Source: Gottfriedia acidiceleris
GTDB lineage: Bacteria; Bacillota; Bacilli; Bacillales; Bacillaceae_G
Assembly (NCBI RefSeq): GCF_002128425.1
Contig: NZ_NESS01000008.1
Span: 62,001-126,000 of the forward strand
Reading direction: 5' to 3'
Length of the DNA stretch: 64,000 bases
The notes under the pieces were generated by a model that saw nothing but the letters and a program-made list of their open reading frames with translations, was not told where the DNA came from and searched no databases. Positions 28,330 through 37,008 of this stretch are shown here, piece by piece; positions within the stretch are counted from its first letter, which is position 1; every line of letters begins with the position of its first letter. The position numbers were made by a program, and so were the translations under genes.

Positions 28330-29466
28330 ATGAGTAAACGTGATTACTATGATGTGCTTGGCGTGAGTAAAAGTGCATCACAAGATGAAATAAAAAAATC
28401 GTTTCGTAAATTAGCAAAACAATATCATCCGGACGTTAATAAGGATCCTGATGCACCTGAAAAGTTTAAAGAGGTGCAAGAGGCATACGAGAATCTATCA
28501 GACGATCAAAAACGTGCTCATTATGATCAGTTTGGTCATACAGATCCTAACCAAGGATTCGGCGGTGGCGGATTTGGCGGCGGCGGATTCGGTGGATTTG
28601 AAGATATTTTCAGTCAGTTCTTTGGTGGTGGCGGTGGTGGACGTCGTCGTGACCCGAACGCACCAAGAGCTGGGGCTGATTTACAATATACAATGACGAT
28701 CCAGTTTGAAGAAGCAGCATTTGGAATGGAAAAAGAAATTGAAATTCCAACTGAAGAAACATGTCACACATGTAGTGGTTCAGGTGCGAAGCCTGGTACA
28801 TCTAAAGAAACATGTAAACAATGTCATGGTTCAGGACAAATGAGTGTTGAACAAAATACTCCATTTGGACGTATTGTGAACCGTACAACATGTTCACATT
28901 GTCAAGGTACTGGTCAGATTATTAAAGATAAATGTAATACTTGTCATGGTGCTGGACGTGTGAAAACTCGTAAGAAAATCATGGTGAAAGTACCAGCTGG
29001 TATCGATGATGGACAACAAATTCGACTTTCAGGTCAAGGAGAACCAGGTAAAAATGGTGGTCCTGCTGGAGATTTATATATTGCTTTCCATGTTCGTGAA
29101 CATGAATTCTTTGAACGTGACGGAAATGATGTTTATTGCGAACTTCCATTAACTTTTGCACAAGCTGCATTAGGTGATGAAGTCGAAGTTCCAACATTAC
29201 ATGGTAAAGTAAAAACGAAAATTCCTGCTGGAACACAAACTGGTACTAGAATGCGTCTAAAAGGTAAAGGAATTAAAGATGTACGTGGTTATGGTCAAGG
29301 TGATCAGCACATAATTGTAAAAGTTATCACACCAACAAAACTAACAAGCCGTCAAAAAGAATTGCTTGAAGAGTTTTACAATATTGGTAAAGGTCAAAAA
29401 GACGATAAACACGATTCTTTCTTTACAAAGTTAAAGCGTACGGTAAAGAATTTTGGCGAACAATAA
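28330..29466 (+). CDS. dnaJ: Chaperone DnaJ (Hsp40)
   Basis: Co-chaperone that delivers clients to DnaK and stimulates its ATPase. The J domain includes [11 protein letters not shown] (HPD), followed by a Gly/Phe-rich segment and four zinc-binding repeats [24 protein letters not shown] and CNTCHGAG. The start is set at the ATG of [11 protein letters not shown] (28330). GGAG is 14 bases upstream, a long spacing; the GTG at 28306 has no ribosome site. Confidence 0.95.
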   Translation: MSKRDYYDVLGVSKSASQDEIKKSFRKLAKQYHPDVNKDPDAPEKFKEVQEAYENLSDDQKRAHYDQFGHTDPNQGFGGGGFGGGGFGGFEDIFSQFFGGGGGGRRRDPNAPRAGADLQYTMTIQFEEAAFGMEKEIEIPTEETCHTCSGSGAKPGTSKETCKQCHGSGQMSVEQNTPFGRIVNRTTCSHCQGTGQIIKDKCNTCHGAGRVKTRKKIMVKVPAGIDDGQQIRLSGQGEPGKNGGPAGDLYIAFHVREHEFFERDGNDVYCELPLTFAQAALGDEVEVPTLHGKVKTKIPAGTQTGTRMRLKGKGIKDVRGYGQGDQHIIVKVITPTKLTSRQKELLEEFYNIGKGQKDDKHDSFFTKLKRTVKNFGEQ

Positions 29467-29535
29467 GGAAGTTATTAATTCAGTACGTTAGTTAAGGTAA
29501 AAAGTGGAAACACTAAATAGAAGAAGTAATTAAAA

Positions 29536-29576
29536 TGGCACCCTCTAAATCTGATAATGGTTAGAGGGTATTGCCA
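29536..29576 (+). other. Hairpin between dnaJ and prmA
   Basis: ACCCTCTAA pairs with TTAGAGGGT, extended outward by TGGC/GCCA with a small bulge. It has no U-run, so it looks like an mRNA structural element rather than a terminator. Confidence 0.45.
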
Positions 29577-29611
29577 AGTAAAGAAGAGAGTATGAATGGA
29601 GTTGGTAGTTT

Positions 29612-30562
29612 ATGAAATGGTCAGAATTAAGTATTCACACTACACAGGATGCGGTTGAACCGATTTCTAACATTTTACACGAAGCTGGTGCAAGTGGTGT
29701 TGTCATAGAGGATGTGTTTGATTTGACGAAGGAGCGAGCACAGGTTTACGGTGAAATCTACCAACTTAACCCAAAAGATTATCCAGAGGAAGGTGTAATC
29801 GTTAAAGCATACCTTCCTGTGAATAGTTTTTTAAACGATACGATTGACGGAATAAAAGAAGCTATTAATAATTTAATTTCATATGATATTGATTTAGGTA
29901 AAAATACATTTGCTGTGCATGAAGTAAACGAAGAAGATTGGGCTACTGCATGGAAAAAATATTATCATCCAATTTCAATCTCAGATCGATTTACTATTGT
30001 ACCTTCTTGGGAAGACTATGAAGTCAAATCATCAGACGAATTAATTATTGAGTTAGATCCAGGAATGGCGTTTGGTACTGGTACTCACCCTACAACAGTT
30101 ATGTGTATTCGTGCACTTGAGAAAGTGGTTAAACCAACTGACCGTGTCATCGATGTAGGTACTGGTTCAGGAGTATTAAGTATTGCAGCTGCTAAACTTG
30201 GCTCTACAAATATAGAAGCCTATGACTTAGACGATGTAGCAGTTCGAAGCGCAAGAGAAAACGTTGTATTAAACAAAGTTGACGATGTCATAAAAGTTGG
30301 GCAAGGTAACTTACTACAAGGAATCGAAGGTCCATTCCAAGTAGTTGTTGCGAACTTACTTGCTGAAATTATTCTTCGTTTCGTAGACGATGTATTTAAC
30401 GTTCTAGAACCAGGTGGAACATTTATTTCTTCAGGAATTATTGGCGCTAAACAAGAAGACATCGAAAATGAGCTTAAACGAGTTGGCTTTGAAGTGAAGG
30501 AAGTATTACATTTAGAGGACTGGGTTGCAATTATTGCAAAAAAGCCAGGTCAAGGAATGTAA
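29612..30562 (+). CDS. prmA: Ribosomal protein L11 methyltransferase
   Basis: Trimethylates ribosomal protein L11 using SAM. Marks are [16 protein letters not shown] and the SAM motif [17 protein letters not shown], then ANLLAEII (the NLL motif). It has 316 residues. GGAGTTGG lies upstream of the ATG. Part of the distal dnaK operon; its stop is one base from the rsmE ATG. Confidence 0.95.
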   Translation: MKWSELSIHTTQDAVEPISNILHEAGASGVVIEDVFDLTKERAQVYGEIYQLNPKDYPEEGVIVKAYLPVNSFLNDTIDGIKEAINNLISYDIDLGKNTFAVHEVNEEDWATAWKKYYHPISISDRFTIVPSWEDYEVKSSDELIIELDPGMAFGTGTHPTTVMCIRALEKVVKPTDRVIDVGTGSGVLSIAAAKLGSTNIEAYDLDDVAVRSARENVVLNKVDDVIKVGQGNLLQGIEGPFQVVVANLLAEIILRFVDDVFNVLEPGGTFISSGIIGAKQEDIENELKRVGFEVKEVLHLEDWVAIIAKKPGQGM

Positions 30563-30563
30563 T

Positions 30564-31316
30564 ATGCAAAGATATTTTATAGAAGAAACGCAGCTTCAAA
30601 ATGATCTTGTTACAATAACTGGTGATGATGCTCATCATATTGCTAATGTTATGCGTATGAAGCTAGATCAAGAAATTATTTGTACAGTTCCAGGATCATC
30701 AACTGTTCGTTGTACACTTACAAATATTTCTAGTGAACAAATAACGGCAGCTGTTGTAGAATATGTTGAGAATACAAATGAACTGCCAATATCAATAACG
30801 ATTGCTAGTGGACTACCAAAAGGTGATAAACTAGAGTTAATCATACAAAAAGGTACGGAGCTTGGAGCATCTGGTTTTTTACCTTTTGCTGCAGCTAGGT
30901 CAATTGTCAAACTAGATGATAAAAAAGCTGGTAAAAAGGTTGATAGATGGCAAAAGATTGCAAAGGAAGCGGCTGAACAATCTTACCGATTTATTGTGCC
31001 AACTGTAGAACAGCCAGCGTCTTTTCAACAATTACTTAACTCAATACCGCATTATGACGCGTGTATTGTTGCATATGAAGAAAGTGCAAAAACAGGAGAA
31101 TCAGCAGGGCTTGTACAAACATTCCAGTCATTGAAGGAAGGTTCACGATTATTAGTAGTGTTCGGACCAGAAGGTGGTTTGTCTGATAAAGAAGTTGATC
31201 AGCTAGAAGAAAAAGGTGCAAAACTATGTGGACTTGGACCAAGAATTCTGCGAACAGAAACAGCACCATTTTATGTTTTAGCTGCTGCCTCCTTTCATTT
31301 TGAATTAATGGGGTGA
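30564..31316 (+). CDS. rsmE: 16S rRNA m3U1498 methyltransferase RsmE
   Basis: SPOUT-class enzyme that methylates U1498 in helix 44 of 16S rRNA. The start at 30564 has AAGGAA upstream and follows prmA by one base; a frame from 30525 overlaps prmA and lacks support. Marks: TGDDAHHIANVMRMK, the trefoil-knot sequences VVFGPEGGLSDKEV and LGPRILRTETAPFY. Length 250 residues. Confidence 0.95.
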   Translation: MQRYFIEETQLQNDLVTITGDDAHHIANVMRMKLDQEIICTVPGSSTVRCTLTNISSEQITAAVVEYVENTNELPISITIASGLPKGDKLELIIQKGTELGASGFLPFAAARSIVKLDDKKAGKKVDRWQKIAKEAAEQSYRFIVPTVEQPASFQQLLNSIPHYDACIVAYEESAKTGESAGLVQTFQSLKEGSRLLVVFGPEGGLSDKEVDQLEEKGAKLCGLGPRILRTETAPFYVLAAASFHFELMG

Positions 31317-31320
31317 AGAA

Positions 31321-32655
31321 ATGCCACAAGTAGCTTTTCATACATTAGGCTGTAAAGTTAACCATTACGAAACAGAAGCAATTTGGCAACTGTTTAAAGC
31401 AGCAGGCTATGAACGTACAGAATACGAAAGTAAAGCTGATGTTTATGTAATTAATACTTGTACAGTTACAAATACAGGTGACAAAAAAAGTAGACAAGTA
31501 ATCCGTCGTGCTGTGCGCAAAAATCCAGATGCAGTAATTTGTGTAACTGGATGTTATGCACAAACATCACCAGCGGAAATCATGGCGATTCCTGGGGTGG
31601 ATATCGTTGTTGGTACACAAGACCGTACTAAAATGTTGGATTATATCGAGCAATATCGTGTAGAACGACAACCAATTAATGGCGTAGGAAATATTATGAA
31701 AGCACGAGTTTATGAAGAATTAGACGTACCTGCTTTCACTGACCGTACACGTGCTTCATTAAAAATTCAAGAAGGCTGTAACAACTTCTGTACGTTTTGT
31801 ATTATTCCATGGGCACGTGGTTTAATGCGTTCTCGTGATCCAAAAGAAGTTGTAAAACAAGCTACGCAATTAGTTGAATCTGGCTATAAAGAAATTGTTT
31901 TAACTGGTATTCACACAGGTGGATACGGGCAAGACATGAAAGATTACAACTTAGCAATGTTATTAAAAGATTTAGAATCAGTTGAAGGATTAAAACGTGT
32001 TCGAATTTCTTCAATCGAAGCTAGTCAAATTACAGATGAAGTAATTGAAGTTCTTCGTCATTCAAATATTGTAGTTAGACACCTACACGTACCATTACAA
32101 TCGGGATCAGATACTGTCCTAAAACGTATGCGTCGTAAATATACAATGGCTGAGTTTGCTGAAAGAATTGAAAAACTACGTGAAGTATTACCAAACTGTT
32201 CAATTACATCTGATGTAATCGTAGGTTTCCCAGGTGAATCTGAAGAAGAGTTTATGGAAACATACAATTTCATTCGAGATAATAAATTCTCAGAATTACA
32301 CGTATTCCCATACTCTAAACGTACAGGTACACCAGCTGCACGTATGGAAGATCAAGTTGACGAAGAAATTAAAAATGAACGTGTACACCGTTTAATTGAA
32401 TTATCAAATCAACTTGCAAAAGAATACGCATCAATGTTTGACGGAGATGTTTTAGAAGTTATTCCGGAAGAAAAGTATACTGAAGATGGCGCAGAAGGCC
32501 TATTAATAGGTTACACAGACAATTATCTAAAAGTCGTGTTCGAAGGAACAGAAGACATGATCGGTAAAATTGTAAAAGTTAAAATCGCTAACGCTGGTTA
32601 TCCAGTCAATAAAGGTGAATTTGTCCGAGTTTTAGAAGATGTAGCAGTTAACTAA
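31321..32655 (+). CDS. mtaB: tRNA t6A37 methylthiotransferase MtaB
   Basis: Converts t6A to ms2t6A at position 37 of tRNAs. The N-terminal MTTase domain has three Cys (LGCKVN, NTCTVT, VTGCYA) for one cluster; the radical-SAM cluster is CNNFCTFCIIPWARG; a TRAM domain ends the protein. Length 444 residues. Last gene of the conserved block, with a terminator. In B. subtilis yqeY and rpsU lie downstream; here unrelated genes follow. Confidence 0.95.
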   Translation: MPQVAFHTLGCKVNHYETEAIWQLFKAAGYERTEYESKADVYVINTCTVTNTGDKKSRQVIRRAVRKNPDAVICVTGCYAQTSPAEIMAIPGVDIVVGTQDRTKMLDYIEQYRVERQPINGVGNIMKARVYEELDVPAFTDRTRASLKIQEGCNNFCTFCIIPWARGLMRSRDPKEVVKQATQLVESGYKEIVLTGIHTGGYGQDMKDYNLAMLLKDLESVEGLKRVRISSIEASQITDEVIEVLRHSNIVVRHLHVPLQSGSDTVLKRMRRKYTMAEFAERIEKLREVLPNCSITSDVIVGFPGESEEEFMETYNFIRDNKFSELHVFPYSKRTGTPAARMEDQVDEEIKNERVHRLIELSNQLAKEYASMFDGDVLEVIPEEKYTEDGAEGLLIGYTDNYLKVVFEGTEDMIGKIVKVKIANAGYPVNKGEFVRVLEDVAVN

Positions 32656-32664
32656 AATAATAAA

Positions 32665-32716
32665 GAAAAGGATAGATAATCTGAGTTAATCAGGTTTATC
32701 TATCCTTTTTTATTTC
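32665..32716 (+). terminator. Terminator of the dnaK-mtaB operon
   Basis: AAGGATAGATAA pairs with TTATCTATCCTT around a ~15-base loop, then a T-run. Confidence 0.88.
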
Positions 32717-32788
32717 AAAAATTCCCTCAAACTACCTGTTATTTTATGGTCATAATCCATACAAAATAGAAATACGGAGGTGATTTAT

Positions 32789-32983
32789 ATGACAAAACAC
32801 AATCGAGAAAGAAATTCTGATGATAATCATATCCACGTTGCTACCAACTCATATTTAGACACAAGCGAGAACCGTTCAAATAAAGTAAATTACGATGAGG
32901 GCGGTAGCCCATACTTAGATACAAGTGATGATGCATCATCCGCGGCCAATACAAGACGCGGTGCCCCATATTTAAATACTTGA
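32789..32983 (+). CDS. Small protein with three YL(D/N)T repeats
   Basis: A 64-residue, very polar protein that I do not recognise. It has no signal peptide or membrane segment. Three related units end in SYLDTS (Y22), PYLDTS (Y42) and PYLNT (Y61, the C-terminus), spaced 20 and 19 residues apart, with Asn/Asp/Ser-rich linkers and RRGAPYLNT at the end. The ribosome site ACGGAGGTG, eight bases before the ATG at 32789, is very strong, so it is probably a real and well-made product. It stands alone between two hairpins. Function unknown. Confidence 0.7.
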   Translation: MTKHNRERNSDDNHIHVATNSYLDTSENRSNKVNYDEGGSPYLDTSDDASSAANTRRGAPYLNT

Positions 32984-32992
32984 AAATGGTAG

Positions 32993-33078
32993 AAAGAGCA
33001 GGAAGTGTAAGATAATAACTTAAACTAAATAAAAACTTTTCGATTTGAAGTTTTTACTACACTTAATCCTGCTCTTAA
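32993..33078. terminator. Nested hairpin between convergent genes
   Basis: An outer pair AGAGCAGG-AAGTGTA with its complement (an ATT bulge) encloses an inner stem AAAAACTT/AAGTTTTT. The inner stem has A/T runs usable in both directions. The outer sequence resembles the GAGCAGGAAAAGTG sequence after hemW (24390-24480). Confidence 0.6.
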
Positions 33079-33746
33079 TTTATTGATGCAGCCTTATTTA
33101 TATCTTCAATTTCAATTAATGGCTTAGAGTAACCGTTTTTTGCCATATTAATCATTGCTCGACCAACCTGTTCTGAAGTCGTTATTGAATTTGGGAAAAC
33201 TTTTTTTAGGATTGGATAAATTGGTTTCATTACGTTATAGATGGATTGATATAGTTTAGTTTTGGATTGTATATCTTTATGTGGAATAATTGCTCCTGGA
33301 CGGAACATGTAAGCAGCTTTAAAAGGTAATTTTAAAAGGTCATTTTCTGTTTTACCCTTTACTCTAGCCCACATTGTACGACCCTTCTCTGTACTATCGG
33401 TACCTGATCCAGTGACATAAATGAAAGTCATTTGAGGATTCAATTTTGATAGTGTACGTGCGATGGATAATGTAAGGTCATATGTAATTTTACGATAATC
33501 TTCCTCTTTCATTCTAAATGATGAAACACCTAGGCAAAAAAAACATGCATCAAATCCGGATAATTGACTTTCAATTGTAGATAAATCAAGCAGATTAGCA
33601 TGCTTAATTTCATGGAATTTTTCATGCTGAATACCCGTAATACTCCGACCAACTGAATAAATCTTGCTAACAGATGAATCTTGTAAGCATTCTCTTAATA
33701 CACTTTGACCAACCATTCCAGTTGCTCCAAAAAGTAAAACCTTCAT
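33075..33746 (-). CDS. NAD(P)-binding protein, SDR-like (HTATIP2/YwnB type)
   Basis: A 223-residue Rossmann-fold protein beginning MKVLLFGATGMVGQSVLRE, the atypical short-chain dehydrogenase signature (GxxGxxG). Later marks are FFCLGVSSFRMKEEDYRKITYDLT and the region FIYVTGSGTDSTEKGRTMWARVKGKTE cut near residues 105-130, where a YxxxK is replaced by WARVKGK, so classic SDR catalysis is doubtful. FRPGAIIPH is typical of NmrA/TIP30-like proteins. The start at 33746 has GGAGG seven bases upstream. Substrate unknown. Single gene. Confidence 0.75.
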   Translation of the reverse strand: MKVLLFGATGMVGQSVLRECLQDSSVSKIYSVGRSITGIQHEKFHEIKHANLLDLSTIESQLSGFDACFFCLGVSSFRMKEEDYRKITYDLTLSIARTLSKLNPQMTFIYVTGSGTDSTEKGRTMWARVKGKTENDLLKLPFKAAYMFRPGAIIPHKDIQSKTKLYQSIYNVMKPIYPILKKVFPNSITTSEQVGRAMINMAKNGYSKPLIEIEDINKAASIN

Positions 33747-33971
33747 AGTATAACCTCCATCATTTATTTTCATCGCTTTAGTCTCATGGGCAAATAATAT
33801 ATGATTCTTCCTTGATAATCAATTTATAACTGAAATATTATCATTCAAATTATGTAAGGAAATATTAAAAAATTATAATAAAAGAGGTCGTTGCTACCGA
33901 ACTGAGATGAATTATCGACTGTAATAGGGGAATATTAAAATTTGTAGTTTTAAAAACTTATCATTAGAAAG

Positions 33972-34859
33972 ATGGTGTCATCAATGAAGGAATTCGAGTT
34001 GGACAAGCCTTATTCTTCTGAGAGTAAGGAATTAAAAATTTTAAAGTATGGGAAAAAGGGTTTAGGGACAATTGTACTTTCGTCAATGCTTGCATTAGGT
34101 ATGTCATCTACTAGCTATGCATTTGGTAAAGGTTCAGAAGGTCCAGATGTATATGTGGTACAAGGAATGCTGAAATCGATAGGTAGTTACTCAGGTAAGA
34201 TTAATGGGCATTATAATTATTTAACGATAAAGGGTGTAAAATACTATCAAAAGACTCACGGATTACCTGTTACAGGTGCAGTAGATTCAACTACTTTTGC
34301 ATCTATCATGCATACATATGAATCTGTAAAAGCCGGCGGAGGAGCTGGTGGCGCAGGTGAAGGCGGCGGAGCTGGTGGCGGCGCAGGTGAAGGCGGCGGT
34401 GCTGGCGGAGGAGCTGGTGGCGGCGCAGGTGAAGGCGGCGGTGAAGGCGGAGGAGCTGGTGGCGGCGCAGGTGAAGGCGGCGGTGCTGGCGGAGGAACTG
34501 GTGGCGGCGCAGGTGAAGGCGGCGGTGCTGGCGGAGGAGCTGGTGGCGGCGCAGGTGAAGGCGGCGGTGCCGGCGGAGGAACTGGTGGCGGCGCAGGTGA
34601 AGGCGGCGGTGCTGGCGGAGGAGCTGGTGGCGGCGCAGGTGAAGGCGGCGGTGCTGGCGGAGGAACTGGTGGCGGCCAAGTTGAACAACCTGGTAAAGGT
34701 AAAACAGAACAACCGCAACCTGGCAAAGGTGGAACAGAGCAACCGCAACCTGGCAAAGGTGGAACAGAACAACCACAGCCTGGTAAAGGTGGAACAGAAC
34801 AGCCTGAACCTGAAAAAGGTGGTAATGAAAATCCACCACCAAGCAAGGGCGGAAATTAA
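33972..34859 (+). CDS. Secreted peptidoglycan-binding protein with Gly-rich repeat tail
   Basis: 295 residues in four parts. First, a signal peptide with a long N-region and the core LGTIVLSSMLALGMSSTSYA, cut after A50. Second, a peptidoglycan-binding domain type 1 (residues ~57-118, VYVVQGMLKSIGSYSGKING). Third, ~112 residues made almost only of Gly, Ala, Glu and a few Thr in a 14-residue period. Fourth, ~60 residues of a decapeptide repeat QPGKGGTEQP. It lacks a catalytic domain, so a structural role in the cell or spore wall is likelier than hydrolysis; this is inference. Of the two near starts (33972 and 33984), neither has a strong ribosome site. The tail is far richer in G and C than its surroundings. 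Confidence 0.72.
   Translation: MVSSMKEFELDKPYSSESKELKILKYGKKGLGTIVLSSMLALGMSSTSYAFGKGSEGPDVYVVQGMLKSIGSYSGKINGHYNYLTIKGVKYYQKTHGLPVTGAVDSTTFASIMHTYESVKAGGGAGGAGEGGGAGGGAGEGGGAGGGAGGGAGEGGGEGGGAGGGAGEGGGAGGGTGGGAGEGGGAGGGAGGGAGEGGGAGGGTGGGAGEGGGAGGGAGGGAGEGGGAGGGTGGGQVEQPGKGKTEQPQPGKGGTEQPQPGKGGTEQPQPGKGGTEQPEPEKGGNENPPPSKGGN
34336..34676 (+). repeat. Gly/Ala/Glu-coding minisatellite
   Basis: About eight tandem units of roughly 42 bases coding GGGAGEGGGAGGGA or ...GGGT, mostly in alternating A and T forms. The near-identity of units at DNA level implies recent expansion or conversion, and the copy number probably varies between strains. Confidence 0.85.
34697..34856 (+). repeat. Pro-Gly-Lys decapeptide repeat
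   Basis: Five to six 30-base units coding variants of QPQPGKGGTE, degenerating towards the C-terminus (EPEKGGNENP). Confidence 0.8.
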
Positions 34860-34936
34860 GAACTCATAATTTGTTAAGAAGGTAGAGAGTTAATATAATA
34901 TTTTACTTACATTTCAGCTAATAAAAACTTCAATAT

Positions 34937-34975
34937 TAAAAAGAGCTAATCATATTTTGATTAGCTCTTTTTTAT
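34937..34975. terminator. Bidirectional terminator
   Basis: AAGAGCTAATCA pairs with TGATTAGCTCTT with A/T runs on both flanks; it serves the repeat-protein gene (+) and overlaps the end of the transporter gene (-). Confidence 0.85.
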
Positions 34976-36291
34976 GACATATTTACTGTGTTTTTCTTGC
35001 TAAAAAATTGGATTGTAAAACCAAAAATAATAATCACAATCGAAAATAACAAACTCAACCAAATGCTTTGAAATTCACCTACATACGGCTGAACAATATA
35101 AGAAAGTATAATACTGATTATAATACTAAGTGGAATGTAATTACCGACCTTCCCCTTACTAAAGACAATTACTAAAATTGGAAATAACAATGCAGAATAT
35201 ACATTTCCCGAATAAAATAATAGTTCAATAATTTTTTTTGATTGAATAATTGTAGCGAAAAAGATGATTGCTCCAATAATCACGGATAGAAGATAAGCAA
35301 GTTTTATTTTTTTATGATCATTTTTTATTGTATGAAGTGGCTCTATTATATTGATAACGATTAAACTAGCAAGCGAATGTAAAACAGCACCAAAGGTAGA
35401 GGTAATCGCATTAAATGCACATAAAACAAAAAGTATGAAAAAAAATGGTGTTGTAATTTTATTTGCTAAACCAACTAATATTGATTGTATATCTGTAAAT
35501 CCACCTGTAAATATAACAATAATAAAAAGACATGAAAATGAAAGTGGGAAAATACACCATATTAATCCGGATATTGAGAATGTTAAAGGAAGTTTTTTCG
35601 TTTCAATCATAAACAAACGGTGCCATGAAGTAATGTCAAAGAAAAACTGACCAAATCCAACTAATAAGCCTGAAAATAAAAAACCCCATAAATCGTAATG
35701 ATCAATGACTAGCATGTATGGATGATATAATTTAATCCCATCATATACAGGCTGAACGCCCTCTTTTACGAAAAAATACAACGGAATTAAAATTGCCGCT
35801 GCAAACATTGTAATGACTTGGAATCCTGCTATTCCATGTATCATCTTTAATCCACCAAAACCTGCAAAAAGTACACAAAAGCATATAAAAATGAATATTT
35901 CTAAAGACAACGGTAAATCAAATAGAAAATGAAATAAAGTAGATGCAGTCATCGACTGTATATATAATATGTGTAAACTAGTTAAAATTAAAATACAAAT
36001 CATAATCCAATAACCGAGTGGATGTAGTTTCTTCTTCAAATAATCTCCAATTGTTAAACCATCAGGATACTCCTGTCGAACCTTTTTCCCAATAAAACTA
36101 AATACAAATAAAGCAATAGCACCTAAAAATGCATATCCGATTCCACCAAATACACCATATTTAATCATCGATTCTGGCGAAGATAATATCGTAGTTCCTG
36201 TTACCCAACGTGCCAAGAGAGAAATAATTCCCATTCCCATTCCAATTTGAATAGGGCCTTGTACGTATTCTTTAAATGAACGTGAAATCAC
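34972..36291 (-). CDS. Sodium:solute symporter family transporter
   Basis: A 439-residue membrane protein with about 12-13 helices, of the SSS (LeuT-fold) type. Supporting marks are IISLLARWVTGTTILSSPESM in helix 1, a GGLKMIHGIAGFQVITM segment and FGQFFFDITSWHRLFM, which resembles the QR/W-R-R region of SSS proteins. The substrate is unknown. It is the third gene of a kinase-regulator-transporter operon, starting three bases after the regulator stop. No terminal signalling domain is fused to it. Family assignment is likely but not as firm as for its neighbours. Confidence 0.7.
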   Translation of the reverse strand: MISRSFKEYVQGPIQIGMGMGIISLLARWVTGTTILSSPESMIKYGVFGGIGYAFLGAIALFVFSFIGKKVRQEYPDGLTIGDYLKKKLHPLGYWIMICILILTSLHILYIQSMTASTLFHFLFDLPLSLEIFIFICFCVLFAGFGGLKMIHGIAGFQVITMFAAAILIPLYFFVKEGVQPVYDGIKLYHPYMLVIDHYDLWGFLFSGLLVGFGQFFFDITSWHRLFMIETKKLPLTFSISGLIWCIFPLSFSCLFIIVIFTGGFTDIQSILVGLANKITTPFFFILFVLCAFNAITSTFGAVLHSLASLIVINIIEPLHTIKNDHKKIKLAYLLSVIIGAIIFFATIIQSKKIIELLFYSGNVYSALLFPILVIVFSKGKVGNYIPLSIIISIILSYIVQPYVGEFQSIWLSLLFSIVIIIFGFTIQFFSKKNTVNMS

Positions 36292-36294
36292 TGT

Positions 36295-36993
36295 TTATTT
36301 TCCTTTCTCACGATACTCTTTTGGAGTAATTCCCTCAATTTTACGGAATAAAGTACTAAAGTAATGCTGACTATTAAAGCCTGAGTTTTCTGCCACATCG
36401 GATATGTTCCAATTTGGATTATTTGTTAAAAATCGCTTAGCAGCTTTTATTCTATAGTCTATTAAATATTCTGAAAACGATACACCAACTTCTTCGTGAA
36501 ATTTTCTACTTAAATAAGTATGATTCGTGTGAACCTCTTTAGCTACGTCAGAAAGAGATAGTTTTTCAGCGAAATGATCATGAATATATAAAAGAGTTTG
36601 ATGTATTAAACTAGAATACTGGTTTGACGTATCAGTATCACTATATTTAGATAAAACTTTATATAATTCACTTTCAATGATTGGCTTTGTTAAATAATCT
36701 AGAACGCCGATTCGGATTGACTGTTGAGCATAATCAAAACTTTGATATGCTGTAACCATAATAATATCTACGTCCTTATTTTGTGCTCTAAGCTCTTCGC
36801 CAAACTCTAATCCAGAACGTCCAGGAAGATTAATATCTAGAAATGCTATGTTAATTTTATGATTTTGATTAATTGTTATTGCTTGGCATGCATCAGCAGC
36901 TTTATAAAACTTCCATAATGGAAACATATTTTTTATCAAATATTCCATTTGTTCAAGCTCTAATGGTTCATCATCTACTAATAATACATTCAT
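36295..36993 (-). CDS. Response regulator, REC plus AraC-type HTH
   Basis: The receiver domain has the acidic pair in LLVDDEP (residues 5-10), phospho-acceptor D53 in AFLDINLPG, T81 in MVTAYQ and K103 in DYLTKP. The C-terminal ~100 residues form an AraC-type double helix-turn-helix (LSLSDVAKEVHTNHTYLSRKF and NISDVAENSGFNSQHYFSTLF). AraC-type proteins bind two direct half-sites ~21 bp apart; such sites occur upstream of three transcription units in this window. It is 15 bases after the kinase gene, with GGAGGGA upstream. Target genes are inferred. Confidence 0.93.
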   Translation of the reverse strand: MNVLLVDDEPLELEQMEYLIKNMFPLWKFYKAADACQAITINQNHKINIAFLDINLPGRSGLEFGEELRAQNKDVDIIMVTAYQSFDYAQQSIRIGVLDYLTKPIIESELYKVLSKYSDTDTSNQYSSLIHQTLLYIHDHFAEKLSLSDVAKEVHTNHTYLSRKFHEEVGVSFSEYLIDYRIKAAKRFLTNNPNWNISDVAENSGFNSQHYFSTLFRKIEGITPKEYREKGK

Positions 36994-37008
36994 TTCATTG
37001 TCCCTCCT

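Noticed and set aside
28451-29236. Several 60-85-codon frames inside dnaJ
   Set aside because: Shadows of dnaJ caused by its Gly-rich and Cys-rich repeats; no ribosome sites.
34256-34869. Four long open frames (160-196 codons) overlapping the Gly-rich repeat on both strands
   Set aside because: They are Pro-, Ser/Ala- or His-rich translations of the same 42-base repeat; any frame of a stop-free repeat stays open. None has a ribosome site or a sensible composition.
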